Shown piece by piece: positions 1 through 9,657 of a stretch of DNA of 64,000 nt; position 1 is the stretch's first letter, and every line of letters begins with the position of its first letter. The notes beneath the pieces were generated by a model. It did no database searches, was not told the DNA's origin, and saw only the letters and a program-made list of their open reading frames with translations. The translations under genes were made by a program, and so were the position numbers. Source of the DNA: JAWUWD01 sp034112085 (GTDB lineage: Bacteria; Bacteroidota; Bacteroidia; Cytophagales; Cyclobacteriaceae); assembly GCA_034112085.1 (NCBI GenBank), contig JAWUWD010000039.1, forward strand, positions 1-64,000. Reading direction: 5' to 3'.

Positions 1-66
1 TTCTGTAACAGAATGTATTTTCGATAGATTATTTTGAATTTCACGTTTCTACAGGAATTTTTTGAA

Positions 67-85
67 TCCCCCTACAAATGGGGGA
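67..85. other. Short GC-rich hairpin upstream of the SusC gene
   Basis: TCCCCC and GGGGGA are separated by seven bases, giving a 6-bp stem. On the minus strand it is followed by a T-rich stretch (positions 55-66 read in reverse), so it could terminate a minus-strand gene lying left of the window. On the plus strand it would sit in the leader region of the SusC operon. The role cannot be decided from this window. Confidence 0.35.
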
Positions 86-125
86 GAAAAACATGTATTT
101 TCTTTCCCCTTTTGATTTATTCTGT

Positions 126-133
126 TAAGTTTG
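126..133 (+). promoter_or_regulatory. Candidate -7 element of the SusC operon
   Basis: TAAGTTTG matches the Bacteroidota -7 consensus TAnnTTTG and lies 38 bases before the SusC start codon. No TTG or TTTG lies at the usual 17-23 base spacing upstream, so this is a half-match and the call is tentative. Confidence 0.3.
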
Positions 134-171
134 AAGTTGTATAAATTAAATTTTAACCTAAATAAAACAGT

Positions 172-3100
172 ATGAAGAAGATTTTACTCTTTAGTTTTGT
201 GTTGTTGACTGCACTCGCAAGCGAGTCGTGGGCACAAGAGCGAACTATCTCTGGTAAAGTGACCTCTGTCGAAGACGGAAGTACAATGCCCGGAGTAAAC
301 GTTGTCCTGAAAGGAACAACTAATGGAACCATTACAGATGTTGATGGTAATTTTAAGTTATCTGTTCCTTCTGAAGGAGGTACTTTAACTTTCTCATTTA
401 TTGGACTAGCTACCGAAGAAATTGAAATCGGAGCACGTTCAGTTATCGATCTTGCTATGTCTGCTGATGTGAAACAACTTTCAGAAGTTGTGGTTACAGC
501 ACAGGGAATCTCTCGTGAAAAACGTTCACTAGGATACTCTGTAACATCAGTTGGTAAAGAAGCATTAGAAAGAAGACCAAATAATGATATAGCACAGTTA
601 CTTAATGGTCAAGTTGCTGGAGTTGCTGTAACATCTACTTCTGGTACTGCTGGTGGTGGTATGAACATGATCATTAGAGGTTACTCTTCTATTAACGGTT
701 CTAATCAGCCATTGTTTATTGTTGATGGTGTACCATTTAACACTAATACAAATGCTGAATCTGGATTTACAGGTGGTTCTTTGAACAGTTCATCTCGTTC
801 TTTGGATATTGATCCTAACAACATTGCAGGAATTGAAGTATTGAAAGGCCTAAGTGCTACAGTACTTTATGGTGAGCAAGGTAGAAACGGTGTTGTGCTT
901 ATCACTACTAAAGGTGGTTCAGCAGGATCTGGAGCTAAAGGTTTTGACATAAGTTTGACTCAAGGAGTTTTTGCTTCTGAAATTGCTTCATTACCTGAAT
1001 TCCAAAATACTTACGGTAATGGATTTCACCAGTTCCCAGCTTTTTACTTTAGTAACTGGGGAGATAATGTTGCGAATGTAGGAACTGTAAATCACCCTTA
1101 TTCAAACTTTAGTGATCCTTCATTGATTTCTGCATTCCCTGAATTTCAAGATGGAACTCAGTATGAGTACAAGGCATATGACAATGCTGCCCCATTCTTT
1201 AGGACAGGAATCACTAGTCAAACTTCTTTAAGTTTATCTGGAAATACTGAAAAAAGTAGTTTTAGTACTACACTCAGTTATATCAATGAAGAAGGTTTCA
1301 TGCCTGATAACAGTTTAGAGAAGACCAATATCGGCCTTGGGTTTAATACAAAACTTACAGACAAGTTGACATTAAATTCTACTTTGAACGTAGCACTTAC
1401 TGAAACTACTGCACCTCCATTAGGAGCTTCTACAGGAAGTAGTGCATCAGGTGATGGATCAGCATTTTATGCCAACGTATTGTATACTCCTAGAACTGTT
1501 GATTTGAATGGATTGCCATTTGAGCACCCAGTAGATGGTAGAAGTGTATACTATAGAGGAGGTAATGATATTCCTAATCCAAATTGGTTAGTGAAATATA
1601 CTGATGCTAATAGTTCAGTTTCTAGACTTAGTGGTAAGACTTCTTTGACTTACGACATTGCTGACAACTTGAGTATTACTTATCGTGGTGGTTATGATAC
1701 ATACTACGAATTCCAAGAATACATAGTAAACAAAGGTATCGGACCTGGTCCTGCAAATCCAGTACTTAACTCTGGACTTTACAGAACTACTCATATTAGA
1801 AATAATATTTGGGATCATACTGCATTGGCTAACTATTCAAAAGATATCAATGAAGACTTGAATTTCTCTATACTAGTTGGTGCTAATGCTAGATTGGATA
1901 CATACAAGCAAGACGGATTGGAAAGTACTGGACAAAACAAATTTGGTTTTGTGGAACATGGTAACTTTGTAAACAAATCTTCAACGAATAGTTTCACAGG
2001 AGGTGACATTCAGAGACAACAGGAAAACAATTTATATGCGATATACTCGTCTATAAATCTTGACTACAAAAGTTTCTTATATCTTAACTTACAAGGTAGA
2101 AATGACTGGTCTTCGACTTTAGAAGAAGATAGAAACACTATATTTTATCCAAGTGCTTCTGTGTCATTTATTCCAACATCTGCATTTACTGACTTAGAGT
2201 CTGATATGCTTAATGAGTTGAAGATTAGAGTTGGATATGGTACATCAGCTGGATTTGCTAGCCCTTATTCTACAAGAAACAATCTTGCGGCTAATGCTAG
2301 AGCACATACTGATCCATCTGGAGGGGTATTCTCTTCAAACGCGCAAAGTAATGTTCTTGGAAATCCAAGCTTAGTTGCAGAGCTTCATAGTGAAATTGAA
2401 GTAGGTTTAGAAGCGAAAGGTTGGAACAATAGAATCGGGTTAGATTTCTCTTGGTATAAGAAAAACACTACTGATTTGATCCAACAGCAAGTAGGTATTG
2501 ATCCAAGTACTGGATATACTTCAACTAACATCAATGCTGGTGAAATTGAAAATACTGGAATTGAAATAGGATTGAATATAACACCTGTACAAACTGGTGA
2601 TTTTAGATGGGATTTGGCTTTCAATTATTTCTCATACACTTCTACTGTAGTTGCACTAGCTCCAGAGTTTAACTTGGATTTTATCCAAATAAGTGGATTT
2701 ACTGATTTTGCAGGTAATGCAATGATCGAAGGAGAACCATACGGAGTGCTTTGGGGAACCAAAACACAAAGAGATCCTGATGGAAATAGAATTGTGTCAG
2801 ACAATGGTGATTATATCCCAGATGCTGAGCCTGGAATCATAGGTGACCCTACTCCTGACTTCACGTTGAATACGATTAGTACTGTGACTTGGAAAGGTGT
2901 TACTTTCGGAATGCAATGGGACTATAGAAGTGGAGGAGATATTTTCTCTATTACTGCTGGAGCTTTACCTGGTAGAGGTGTAGTGGATGATAGTTATGAT
3001 AGAGAACCAACTGTAATTCTTCCTGGAGTAAGAGAAGTAGGAACAGATGGTAGCGGAAACCCAGTATATGCACCTAATGATGTGCAAATTACTACTACTG

Positions 3101-3408
3101 ATGCTTTCTTTAACAACCTTGGATTTGGACAAACTGAAGATAGAGTGTGGGATGGTACAAATATTCGTTTGAGAGAGATCTCTTTAGGGTATGCTTTACC
3201 TAGTTCTATTATGGAGAAACTACCATTTACAGGAATTTCTGTATCTGCAGTAGCTTCTAACATATGGTTCAAGTCAGTTAATTTCCCAGATGCGGTGAAT
3301 TTTGATACTGATGTTCTTGGAACAGGTGTTGGTAATGGCTTAGGACTTGACTTCTTGACAGGACCTTCTTCGAGACGCTTTGGAGGTACAATTAAAATTA
3401 CATTCTAA
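172..3408 (+). CDS. SusC/RagA-family TonB-linked outer membrane protein
   Basis: The 1078-residue product is an outer-membrane TonB-dependent transporter of the SusC type, which imports oligomers delivered by a SusD-like lid. The sequence shows a signal peptide (residues 1-21, ending SWAQ), a carboxypeptidase-like regulatory domain (about 24-100, with ISGKV, GTTNGT and DVDGNF), then a plug domain (about 115-250, with QLLNGQVAGV and FIVDGVPF) and a long beta-barrel ending in a terminal Phe (KITF), the usual beta-signal. Length is typical for the family. A SusD partner starts 19 bases downstream, which supports the assignment. The substrate is unknown: no glycoside hydrolase or peptidase accompanies the pair. 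Confidence 0.95.
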   Translation: MKKILLFSFVLLTALASESWAQERTISGKVTSVEDGSTMPGVNVVLKGTTNGTITDVDGNFKLSVPSEGGTLTFSFIGLATEEIEIGARSVIDLAMSADVKQLSEVVVTAQGISREKRSLGYSVTSVGKEALERRPNNDIAQLLNGQVAGVAVTSTSGTAGGGMNMIIRGYSSINGSNQPLFIVDGVPFNTNTNAESGFTGGSLNSSSRSLDIDPNNIAGIEVLKGLSATVLYGEQGRNGVVLITTKGGSAGSGAKGFDISLTQGVFASEIASLPEFQNTYGNGFHQFPAFYFSNWGDNVANVGTVNHPYSNFSDPSLISAFPEFQDGTQYEYKAYDNAAPFFRTGITSQTSLSLSGNTEKSSFSTTLSYINEEGFMPDNSLEKTNIGLGFNTKLTDKLTLNSTLNVALTETTAPPLGASTGSSASGDGSAFYANVLYTPRTVDLNGLPFEHPVDGRSVYYRGGNDIPNPNWLVKYTDANSSVSRLSGKTSLTYDIADNLSITYRGGYDTYYEFQEYIVNKGIGPGPANPVLNSGLYRTTHIRNNIWDHTALANYSKDINEDLNFSILVGANARLDTYKQDGLESTGQNKFGFVEHGNFVNKSSTNSFTGGDIQRQQENNLYAIYSSINLDYKSFLYLNLQGRNDWSSTLEEDRNTIFYPSASVSFIPTSAFTDLESDMLNELKIRVGYGTSAGFASPYSTRNNLAANARAHTDPSGGVFSSNAQSNVLGNPSLVAELHSEIEVGLEAKGWNNRIGLDFSWYKKNTTDLIQQQVGIDPSTGYTSTNINAGEIENTGIEIGLNITPVQTGDFRWDLAFNYFSYTSTVVALAPEFNLDFIQISGFTDFAGNAMIEGEPYGVLWGTKTQRDPDGNRIVSDNGDYIPDAEPGIIGDPTPDFTLNTISTVTWKGVTFGMQWDYRSGGDIFSITAGALPGRGVVDDSYDREPTVILPGVREVGTDGSGNPVYAPNDVQITTTDAFFNNLGFGQTEDRVWDGTNIRLREISLGYALPSSIMEKLPFTGISVSAVASNIWFKSVNFPDAVNFDTDVLGTGVGNGLGLDFLTGPSSRRFGGTIKITF

Positions 3409-3427
3409 GGAATAAATAGAAATAATT

Positions 3428-5056
3428 ATGAAAAGAATAATATATATATTATTAATAGGTGTCGGTGTGATGACACTGGGGGCTTGTGAACTAGATTTGC
3501 AAGATGACCCTAACCGTCTAGCTCCTGCTGATGCAGATCCAGATTTTCTGTTGACTGGTATTCAGGTAAATACAGCTTCTCTATTTGATAGAGCGAGTGT
3601 GAGAGGAATGGAAGTTACTCGTATGGAAAATTTAGGCGCGTCTACATGGGAAAATGCATATAGTGCGACTACATTTGACGCTATTTGGCAAGATGCTTAT
3701 GCCGATATCATGGTTGAAGCACTAGTGCTAGATGCTATTGCGGTTGAAAAGGAGTTTTATCACCATACAGGAATTGCCAAAGTGCTTTCAGCTTATGCTT
3801 TAGTTGCTATGGTAGATATGTTTGGAGAGGTGCCTTATTCTGAGGCATTCGATGCAACTAATTTTATTCCTAATGCTGATGGAGGTGCTGCAAATTATAC
3901 TGCAGCATTGGCCTTGTTAGACGATGCAATTGCTGATTTTGCTAAAACGCCATTGGCGACTGCAGATTCTGATTTGTTTTACGAAGGAGATCCAGTATTG
4001 TGGACAACTTGTGCTAAGACTTTGAAATTGAGAATTCACTTGCAAAGTTCATTGGTTAATTCTTCTTCAGTGGCTGCTATTAATGCTTTGCTATCTGAAA
4101 ATGATTTGATCGATACTGATGAGGAGGCTTTTGCATTCCCTTATGGAGTATCTAGCAATGATCCTGTTTCACAACACCCTAGTTTTAATAATAACTACGC
4201 TGGTGGAGCAAATGATTATCAGTCTAATTCTTTTATGAATACAATGTATCAATCAAATGATCCACGTATGCGTTACTATTTTTACAGACAAGTAACTACT
4301 GATCCTACTGATATTACATTGAAAGATTGTATTGGAACTACGGCTCCTGCTTTTTACGGGTCTGACGATGCATATTGCCTAATAGGTGATGGGTATTGGG
4401 GAAGAGATCACTTAGATGATGCAGGTATACCACCAGATGGTCAGTTGAGAACAGTAAATGGTCCATATCCAGCTGGAGGGTTATTTGATGCAGATCAAGG
4501 AGCTTTGGTAGGTTTGACTGATGGATTTGAAGGTGCAGGAATTAATCCTATGATTATGCCAGCATTTACAGAGTTTATGAAAGCTGAAGCTGCTTTGACT
4601 CTTGGAACTTCTGGAGATGCTAGAACTTCATTAGAGACAGGTTTGAGATCTTCTTTAAACTATGTAGTATTTGGGTTTAAAGGTGGTGCTGCAGCATCAT
4701 TTGTAACTGATGAAGCTGCTTATAACACAGCTATGGCATCTAGTATAGATACTTATGTTGCAAATGTACTAGCGGCTTATGACGCTGCTGGATCAGTTGA
4801 TGCACGATTGGGAGTAATTGTTAGTGAGTACTACATAGCCTTGTTTGGAAACGGACTAGACGCTTATAATACTTATAGAAGAACAGGTCATCCTAAGAAT
4901 ATGCAACCTGCTGTTCGTAACTCAAACCCAGGTCTATTCTATAGAAGCTTTACGTATCCTGCGTCTTATGTGAACAGGAACTCAAATGCTACTCAGAAGC
5001 CTAATAATGCAGTTCAAGTATTCTGGGATAATAATCCTGCAGGATTTGTGGATTAA
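3428..5056 (+). CDS. SusD/RagB-family nutrient-binding lipoprotein
   Basis: This 542-residue lipoprotein is the expected surface partner of the preceding SusC. A short signal sequence ends in a lipobox (LGAC, Cys20). The N-terminal part after the Cys (DDPNRLAP) and helical TPR-like segments such as AYALVAMVDMFGEVPYSEAF are characteristic of SusD-like proteins. The conserved C-terminal region includes AYNTYRRTGHPKNM and the FYRSFTYP segment. It sits 19 bases after SusC and 27 bases before a third lipoprotein, so the three are probably one transcript. The bound ligand cannot be read from the sequence. Confidence 0.93.
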   Translation: MKRIIYILLIGVGVMTLGACELDLQDDPNRLAPADADPDFLLTGIQVNTASLFDRASVRGMEVTRMENLGASTWENAYSATTFDAIWQDAYADIMVEALVLDAIAVEKEFYHHTGIAKVLSAYALVAMVDMFGEVPYSEAFDATNFIPNADGGAANYTAALALLDDAIADFAKTPLATADSDLFYEGDPVLWTTCAKTLKLRIHLQSSLVNSSSVAAINALLSENDLIDTDEEAFAFPYGVSSNDPVSQHPSFNNNYAGGANDYQSNSFMNTMYQSNDPRMRYYFYRQVTTDPTDITLKDCIGTTAPAFYGSDDAYCLIGDGYWGRDHLDDAGIPPDGQLRTVNGPYPAGGLFDADQGALVGLTDGFEGAGINPMIMPAFTEFMKAEAALTLGTSGDARTSLETGLRSSLNYVVFGFKGGAAASFVTDEAAYNTAMASSIDTYVANVLAAYDAAGSVDARLGVIVSEYYIALFGNGLDAYNTYRRTGHPKNMQPAVRNSNPGLFYRSFTYPASYVNRNSNATQKPNNAVQVFWDNNPAGFVD

Positions 5057-5083
5057 TTATTTTAATTTAAAGAAAGAACTAAT

Positions 5084-6043
5084 ATGAAATTTATAAATAA
5101 ATTTTTCTCTGTAGCATGTTTAGGAGCAGTAGCTTTCTCATGTGCAGATGATAGTACACTGCCATATGATCAAGAAGCAATTCTTAATAATCAGGGAGCA
5201 TTTGTACGGTTGGAAAGTGTAGTATCAGGTGAGTTTGATCTCAATGATATTGCTTCCTCATCTTTTGGCGTAGAGCTGGAAGCATGGGATGCTGAAGGTG
5301 GAAATCTTTTGGACAACATTGAATTGACAGTACAGTTCATTGATAACACACCTGGAAACGGGACTAATAATGTTGCTGCAGCTGCTCTTGGATCATTTCC
5401 TGCTGCAAGTTTTACAAATGATGCGGAAACTGGATTACCAAATATCACACTAGCAGTTACAGCTAATGATGCTATGACCGCTTTAGGCGGTTTGGTAAAT
5501 GCTGATTTGGATGGTGGTGATGTTTTTAGATTTGAGTGGAAGTTGAATTTGACTAATGGAAAGTCATTCGACAGAAATAATCAAAGTAATTCATTGTCTA
5601 GTTGGCCTTTCTATAACTCTCCGTTCTTATTGGATGTTGGAGTTGTATGTTTGTTGCCAGATGGATTTGCAACAGGATCTTATGCAATGACGCAGACTGA
5701 AGGTGAGGTAGATGTATTCTTTGGAGAACCTACTGCTTTTTATGAAGGAGATGTAATGCTTATTGAAGGAGCTAGTTCAACTGAACGTTTGTTCGATTTT
5801 AGCTGGATCAGTTTTGGTTCTACAATGGGCTTCAATCTTGTTTGTGGAAATACGGCTGTATCATCAGGCGCAAATCCTGGAGCAAGTTGTGGTGGAGGTA
5901 TTGTTTGGTTTACTGGAGATGGATCGGGAAGTGGTACATTTGACGGTTCTGATGATTCTGTTATCACACTTAGATTTTGGGATGACTACACTGGTGATTG
6001 CGGCTTGACCGCTGTTACTGAGTTGACACTTACCAAAAACTAG
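5084..6043 (+). CDS. Exported lipoprotein of the SusCD operon, function unknown
   Basis: This 319-residue protein has a signal peptide and lipobox (AFSC, Cys20). The rest looks beta-rich, with repeated Gly/Asn/Asp runs; a Cys-containing segment GANPGASCGGGIVWF lies near the C-terminus. I do not recognise a named domain. The third position of a SusC-SusD operon commonly holds a surface lipoprotein that helps capture the ligand (SusE/SusF-like by position only). That role is inferred from context. The gene is followed by a terminator-like hairpin. Confidence 0.75.
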   Translation: MKFINKFFSVACLGAVAFSCADDSTLPYDQEAILNNQGAFVRLESVVSGEFDLNDIASSSFGVELEAWDAEGGNLLDNIELTVQFIDNTPGNGTNNVAAAALGSFPAASFTNDAETGLPNITLAVTANDAMTALGGLVNADLDGGDVFRFEWKLNLTNGKSFDRNNQSNSLSSWPFYNSPFLLDVGVVCLLPDGFATGSYAMTQTEGEVDVFFGEPTAFYEGDVMLIEGASSTERLFDFSWISFGSTMGFNLVCGNTAVSSGANPGASCGGGIVWFTGDGSGSGTFDGSDDSVITLRFWDDYTGDCGLTAVTELTLTKN

Positions 6044-6068
6044 AAACAGTATATTCTAGAATGATTGA

Positions 6069-6109
6069 GTTGCAATCTATGTGTTATGCATAGGTTGCAA
6101 CTTTTTTTA
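6069..6109 (+). terminator. Rho-independent terminator after the SusCD operon
   Basis: GTTGCAATCTATG pairs with CATAGGTTGCAAC (one G-T pair) around a short loop and is followed directly by a run of seven T. It lies 25 bases after the stop codon of the lipoprotein and before the next operon. Confidence 0.75.
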
Positions 6110-6138
6110 TTTATCATTAAAGGAAACCTATTTTTTAT

Positions 6139-8163
6139 ATGATTCGATCACAGCACTCTTTATTGTACGTTTATCTTTTGATTTTATCGTTGTCCTTGAC
6201 ATCTAAAAAGACATGGGCACAATTTGTAGATAAGTCTAATGATATGGGAGTAGATCATTTGCATAGTAGTGTTGTTTTAATGGGGGGAGGAGTGACTTTA
6301 ATTGATGTAAATGGAGATAATTTAATAGATGTTTATTTGACTGGTGGCCAAGATTCTCATGATCGACTATTTCTAAATTTGGGTAATGATAAATTTTTGG
6401 ATGTGTCAGATTCATCAGGAATTAAGTTAAATACGATCAATTACACTACATTTGGTGTTATTTCCGGTGAGGTTAATAATGATGGTTGTGATGATTTGTT
6501 TGTGACGACTCATGATGACAATGAAAAGAATATTTTGATGCTGGGTGACTGTAAGGGTAACTTTATAACAGCTACTGAGGGAGTGGGTATCAATGAAACT
6601 TCATCAAGCACTTCAGCAGCATTTGTTGATTTTAATAATGATGGAAACCTCGATATCTATGTATTAAACTATACTAAACTTACTGACTTCATAAGGGACG
6701 AAAATGATGTAGTGATTGGGTTTAATCATGAATGCTACCCAAACTATTTGTATCTGAACAATGGAAATGGGACTTTTAGTGAAGTTGCAGAAGAATACAA
6801 TGTAGCAGACATTGGATGTGGATTGGCAGTCACCACTAGTGATTTTGACCTAGATGGAGATCCTGACATATATGTAGCCAATGATTTTGGAGAATGGGTA
6901 GCACCAAATGGAATGTATCAAAATAATGGAGAAGATGGTTTTGTGGATGTATCACAAGATACAGGTCTTGATGCACGAATGTATGGTATGGGTATTGCTC
7001 CTGCTGATTATGATAATGATGGGGACATTGACTACTATGTGACAAACATAGGAGCTAATGTACTTCTAGTAAATGATGGGAATCAAGTATTTGAAGATCA
7101 AGCAGCCTTGCTTGGTGTGGATAATACGCTTTCCGAAAAGGGAACGAATGCAACAAGCTGGGGAGCAATATTTTGCGACTTTGATAATGATGGTTTCAAG
7201 GACTTATATGTTGCTAACGGATATATAGCAGCAGCTCCTTTCTTAAATAACACACTGCAGGATGATAATAAGTTATACCTGAATTCACGAGGAAATACCT
7301 TTACTGATGTTTCTGCTGATTATGGATTGAATTCAATATTAATCAATCGCGGGGTTGCCTATGGTGATATTAATAACGATGGCTTGATGGACATTATATC
7401 CGCATCAGTGGTGAAGACTGATAATGGAAATGGATCAGCCAATGTATTGTTATACATAAATAATTCTTCGTCAGAAGCTAATTGGTTACAAGTGAAATTA
7501 GAGGGGACAGTTTCTAATAGAAATGCTTTTGGAAGTATTGTGGAAGTTTATGCAGACAATACTAAATACATTCAAGAAAAACTTTCGGGAGGATCTCATG
7601 CATCCCAAAACACTGACATCTTGCATTTTGGACTGGCTAATATTCAGTCAATAGATTCGATTAAGATACGATGGCCATCTGGATCTAAGACTTTGCTTAA
7701 AGATGTGAGCACTAAGCAGCGTATATTGATAATTGAGGATTCAGATGAGTATAATGTAATAGATTGCAATCTAGGGGATAATTACAGATGCTATAATCAT
7801 AATACCTTAGGTTGTATGGATATAGAAGCACTTAATTACAATATGTATGCGGTCACTGATGATGGATCATGCAATTATGAGTCTGCAGAAATAACTGGAA
7901 GTCAGGTTGATGTACCATTAGAGAGGTTAGCAATTTACCCAAATCCATTTAGCACTCTTATTGAAATAAATTCTGATGTTAACTTGAGCCTAAAAAGAAT
8001 AACAATAACTGGTCTTAGCGGGAAGGTTCATTATGAACAGATATTGGATATTGGCACAACTTACTTCACTATTGATGCATCAACATTGAAAAGTGGAGTA
8101 TATATTTGTGAACTCATGTATGAATCATCAGAATCTGATATTCGACTAATTACTAAGTATTAA
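6139..8163 (+). CDS. FG-GAP/VCBS repeat protein with UnbV/ASPIC domain and T9SS sorting domain
   Basis: This 674-residue exported protein has a signal peptide (about 1-28, ending TWAQ). It carries multiple FG-GAP/VCBS-type calcium-binding repeats of a beta-propeller (DVNGDNLIDVY, DFNNDGNLDIY, DFDLDGDPDIY, DYDNDGDIDYY, DFDNDGFKDLY, DINNDGLMDII). A UnbV/ASPIC-type domain follows (about 455-530, with GSIVEVYAD and KIRWPSGS). A short Cys-containing GCMD...DDGSC motif (about 555-580) precedes a T9SS type A sorting domain (about 595-674, starting IYPNPF). It resembles the CRTAC1-like family. It opens a packed operon (next gene 11 bases on). Surface display by the T9SS is expected from the C-terminal domain; the ligand or partner is unknown. 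Confidence 0.88.
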   Translation: MIRSQHSLLYVYLLILSLSLTSKKTWAQFVDKSNDMGVDHLHSSVVLMGGGVTLIDVNGDNLIDVYLTGGQDSHDRLFLNLGNDKFLDVSDSSGIKLNTINYTTFGVISGEVNNDGCDDLFVTTHDDNEKNILMLGDCKGNFITATEGVGINETSSSTSAAFVDFNNDGNLDIYVLNYTKLTDFIRDENDVVIGFNHECYPNYLYLNNGNGTFSEVAEEYNVADIGCGLAVTTSDFDLDGDPDIYVANDFGEWVAPNGMYQNNGEDGFVDVSQDTGLDARMYGMGIAPADYDNDGDIDYYVTNIGANVLLVNDGNQVFEDQAALLGVDNTLSEKGTNATSWGAIFCDFDNDGFKDLYVANGYIAAAPFLNNTLQDDNKLYLNSRGNTFTDVSADYGLNSILINRGVAYGDINNDGLMDIISASVVKTDNGNGSANVLLYINNSSSEANWLQVKLEGTVSNRNAFGSIVEVYADNTKYIQEKLSGGSHASQNTDILHFGLANIQSIDSIKIRWPSGSKTLLKDVSTKQRILIIEDSDEYNVIDCNLGDNYRCYNHNTLGCMDIEALNYNMYAVTDDGSCNYESAEITGSQVDVPLERLAIYPNPFSTLIEINSDVNLSLKRITITGLSGKVHYEQILDIGTTYFTIDASTLKSGVYICELMYESSESDIRLITKY

Positions 8164-8174
8164 AAATAGCAATT

Positions 8175-9656
8175 GTGAAAAATAAATATAACACCTTACT
8201 TCAATTATTAGTTTTTCTTATCCTAGCATCATTTATAACTACATCTTGTACTGAAGATGATCAAGTCGAGTCGCAGGTCATTACCGAAGAAGTAATCTAT
8301 GTAAGTGGTGAAACAGTCAGGGTAATAGCTAGAGTTCTATCACTATCTGTAGATAATATTACTAATCATGGTTTCATTATTGATGAATCGGAAAGTTTCG
8401 CTGATCCTATCACCATAGAACTTGGAACAAACGACAAGCTAGGAAGATATATAGGAGAGACCAATTTATTAGAATTGGGGAAAGCTTATTTTTGCAAATC
8501 ATTTATTATAGTTAACGGAGAAACAATTTATGGCAACGTGTTAACGTTTAGCTCACTTTCGCCTTTTTTGACAGATTTTACTCCGAAAAATGCAGATGTT
8601 GGAGATTTAATTGAAGTCACGGGAGCTAATTTTACAACAGACACACGGGTCTTTTTTGGTGAAGTTGAGGCTGATATAGAAAGCATTGATTTTGAATCTA
8701 AAATTGTGGTAAGAGTACCAAAAACAGAAGAAGATTTTGAGGTGAAAATCTCGGTTTTGATTAAGGGTGGCGTGTCTCTGGAGTTCATACAAGACTTTGA
8801 ATATGTTACAGGTAAATGGACTAAAGAAACAGAATTTTTTAATACGCAAGAGTATACCGAAACACTTTCACTGCTGTCTGGAGAGAGTCTATATTTTGGT
8901 CTAGGAAAAGTAGCTGGTCAGCTTAATACCGAACTTTGGAAGTTGGATTTGAATAATTATGAGTGGTCCACCTCTGATTTTGAAGCCAGCAGTAGATTCC
9001 CTTTTTCCGCTGGATCTTACTTTGGTGGAGGGGCTATTTTTTTTCTTCCTAGAATTTTTTCTTCGAAATTTTGGTATCACGATGGGGTGTCTTTTGAGGA
9101 AAAAGCAGAGATGCCATTAAGACTTTATAAAAGTGTAGCAATAGAAATGGGCAATGATATTATTGTGTTAGGAGGTGATAATGAAGATGGCTCCATAAAT
9201 ACGTTAATGTACAATTATAATAAGGGTACAGACATCTGGAGCACTTTAAGCACCTGCCCATTTTCTGTCAAAAACCCAACACCACATTTCACTTACGAGG
9301 GAAATTTGTATGTTCTTAATAAAACCGAAAATGCTATTTGGGAATATGATGCAGATACCCAAGTGTGGTCCTATTTTATAGACTTGCCAATTTCAGAAGC
9401 CTTTGGAGGGATGGCCGTAACCATTAACGGGGAAGTGTTTGTTGGCTTATTTGACTTGGATAATAGGATATGGGAACTTGATATGAATGATGTGGTTTGG
9501 AAGAGTAAGATATCTTACCCAAATTCTAGAGGAGATGTGAACAATGGAGTATTTGTTCATAATAATAAGGTCTTTATTCTGAAGAATAAATTCGTAAGTT
9601 CAGCGCAGGATGATTTGCCAATGGAGATATGGAGTTTTGATCCAAAAGATTTATAA
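8175..9656 (+). CDS. IPT/TIG and Kelch-repeat lipoprotein
   Basis: This 493-residue lipoprotein starts at GTG; no in-frame ATG precedes the signal peptide, and the start lies 11 bases after the previous stop. The lipobox is TTSC (about Cys25). After an N-terminal beta domain comes an IPT/TIG immunoglobulin-like domain (about 132-215, FTPKNADVGDLIEVTGANF). Kelch-type propeller blades follow (about 225-490, with repeated W-S or W-Y turns such as DIIVLGGDNE, GNLYVLNKTENAIWEYD and DNRIWELDMNDVVW). Proteins of this build usually bind glycans or proteins at the cell surface. The stop codon is one base before the TonB-dependent receptor start, so translation is probably coupled. Confidence 0.8.
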   Translation: MKNKYNTLLQLLVFLILASFITTSCTEDDQVESQVITEEVIYVSGETVRVIARVLSLSVDNITNHGFIIDESESFADPITIELGTNDKLGRYIGETNLLELGKAYFCKSFIIVNGETIYGNVLTFSSLSPFLTDFTPKNADVGDLIEVTGANFTTDTRVFFGEVEADIESIDFESKIVVRVPKTEEDFEVKISVLIKGGVSLEFIQDFEYVTGKWTKETEFFNTQEYTETLSLLSGESLYFGLGKVAGQLNTELWKLDLNNYEWSTSDFEASSRFPFSAGSYFGGGAIFFLPRIFSSKFWYHDGVSFEEKAEMPLRLYKSVAIEMGNDIIVLGGDNEDGSINTLMYNYNKGTDIWSTLSTCPFSVKNPTPHFTYEGNLYVLNKTENAIWEYDADTQVWSYFIDLPISEAFGGMAVTINGEVFVGLFDLDNRIWELDMNDVVWKSKISYPNSRGDVNNGVFVHNNKVFILKNKFVSSAQDDLPMEIWSFDPKDL

Positions 9657-9657
9657 A

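Noticed and set aside
5763..6008. 81-codon plus-strand ORF inside the SusCD-operon lipoprotein
   Set aside because: Out-of-frame shadow of a signal-peptide-bearing gene with a clear lipobox.
9610..9657. Upstream extension of the TonB-dependent receptor
   Set aside because: The added 16 residues lie within the Kelch lipoprotein gene and precede a complete signal peptide starting at 9658.
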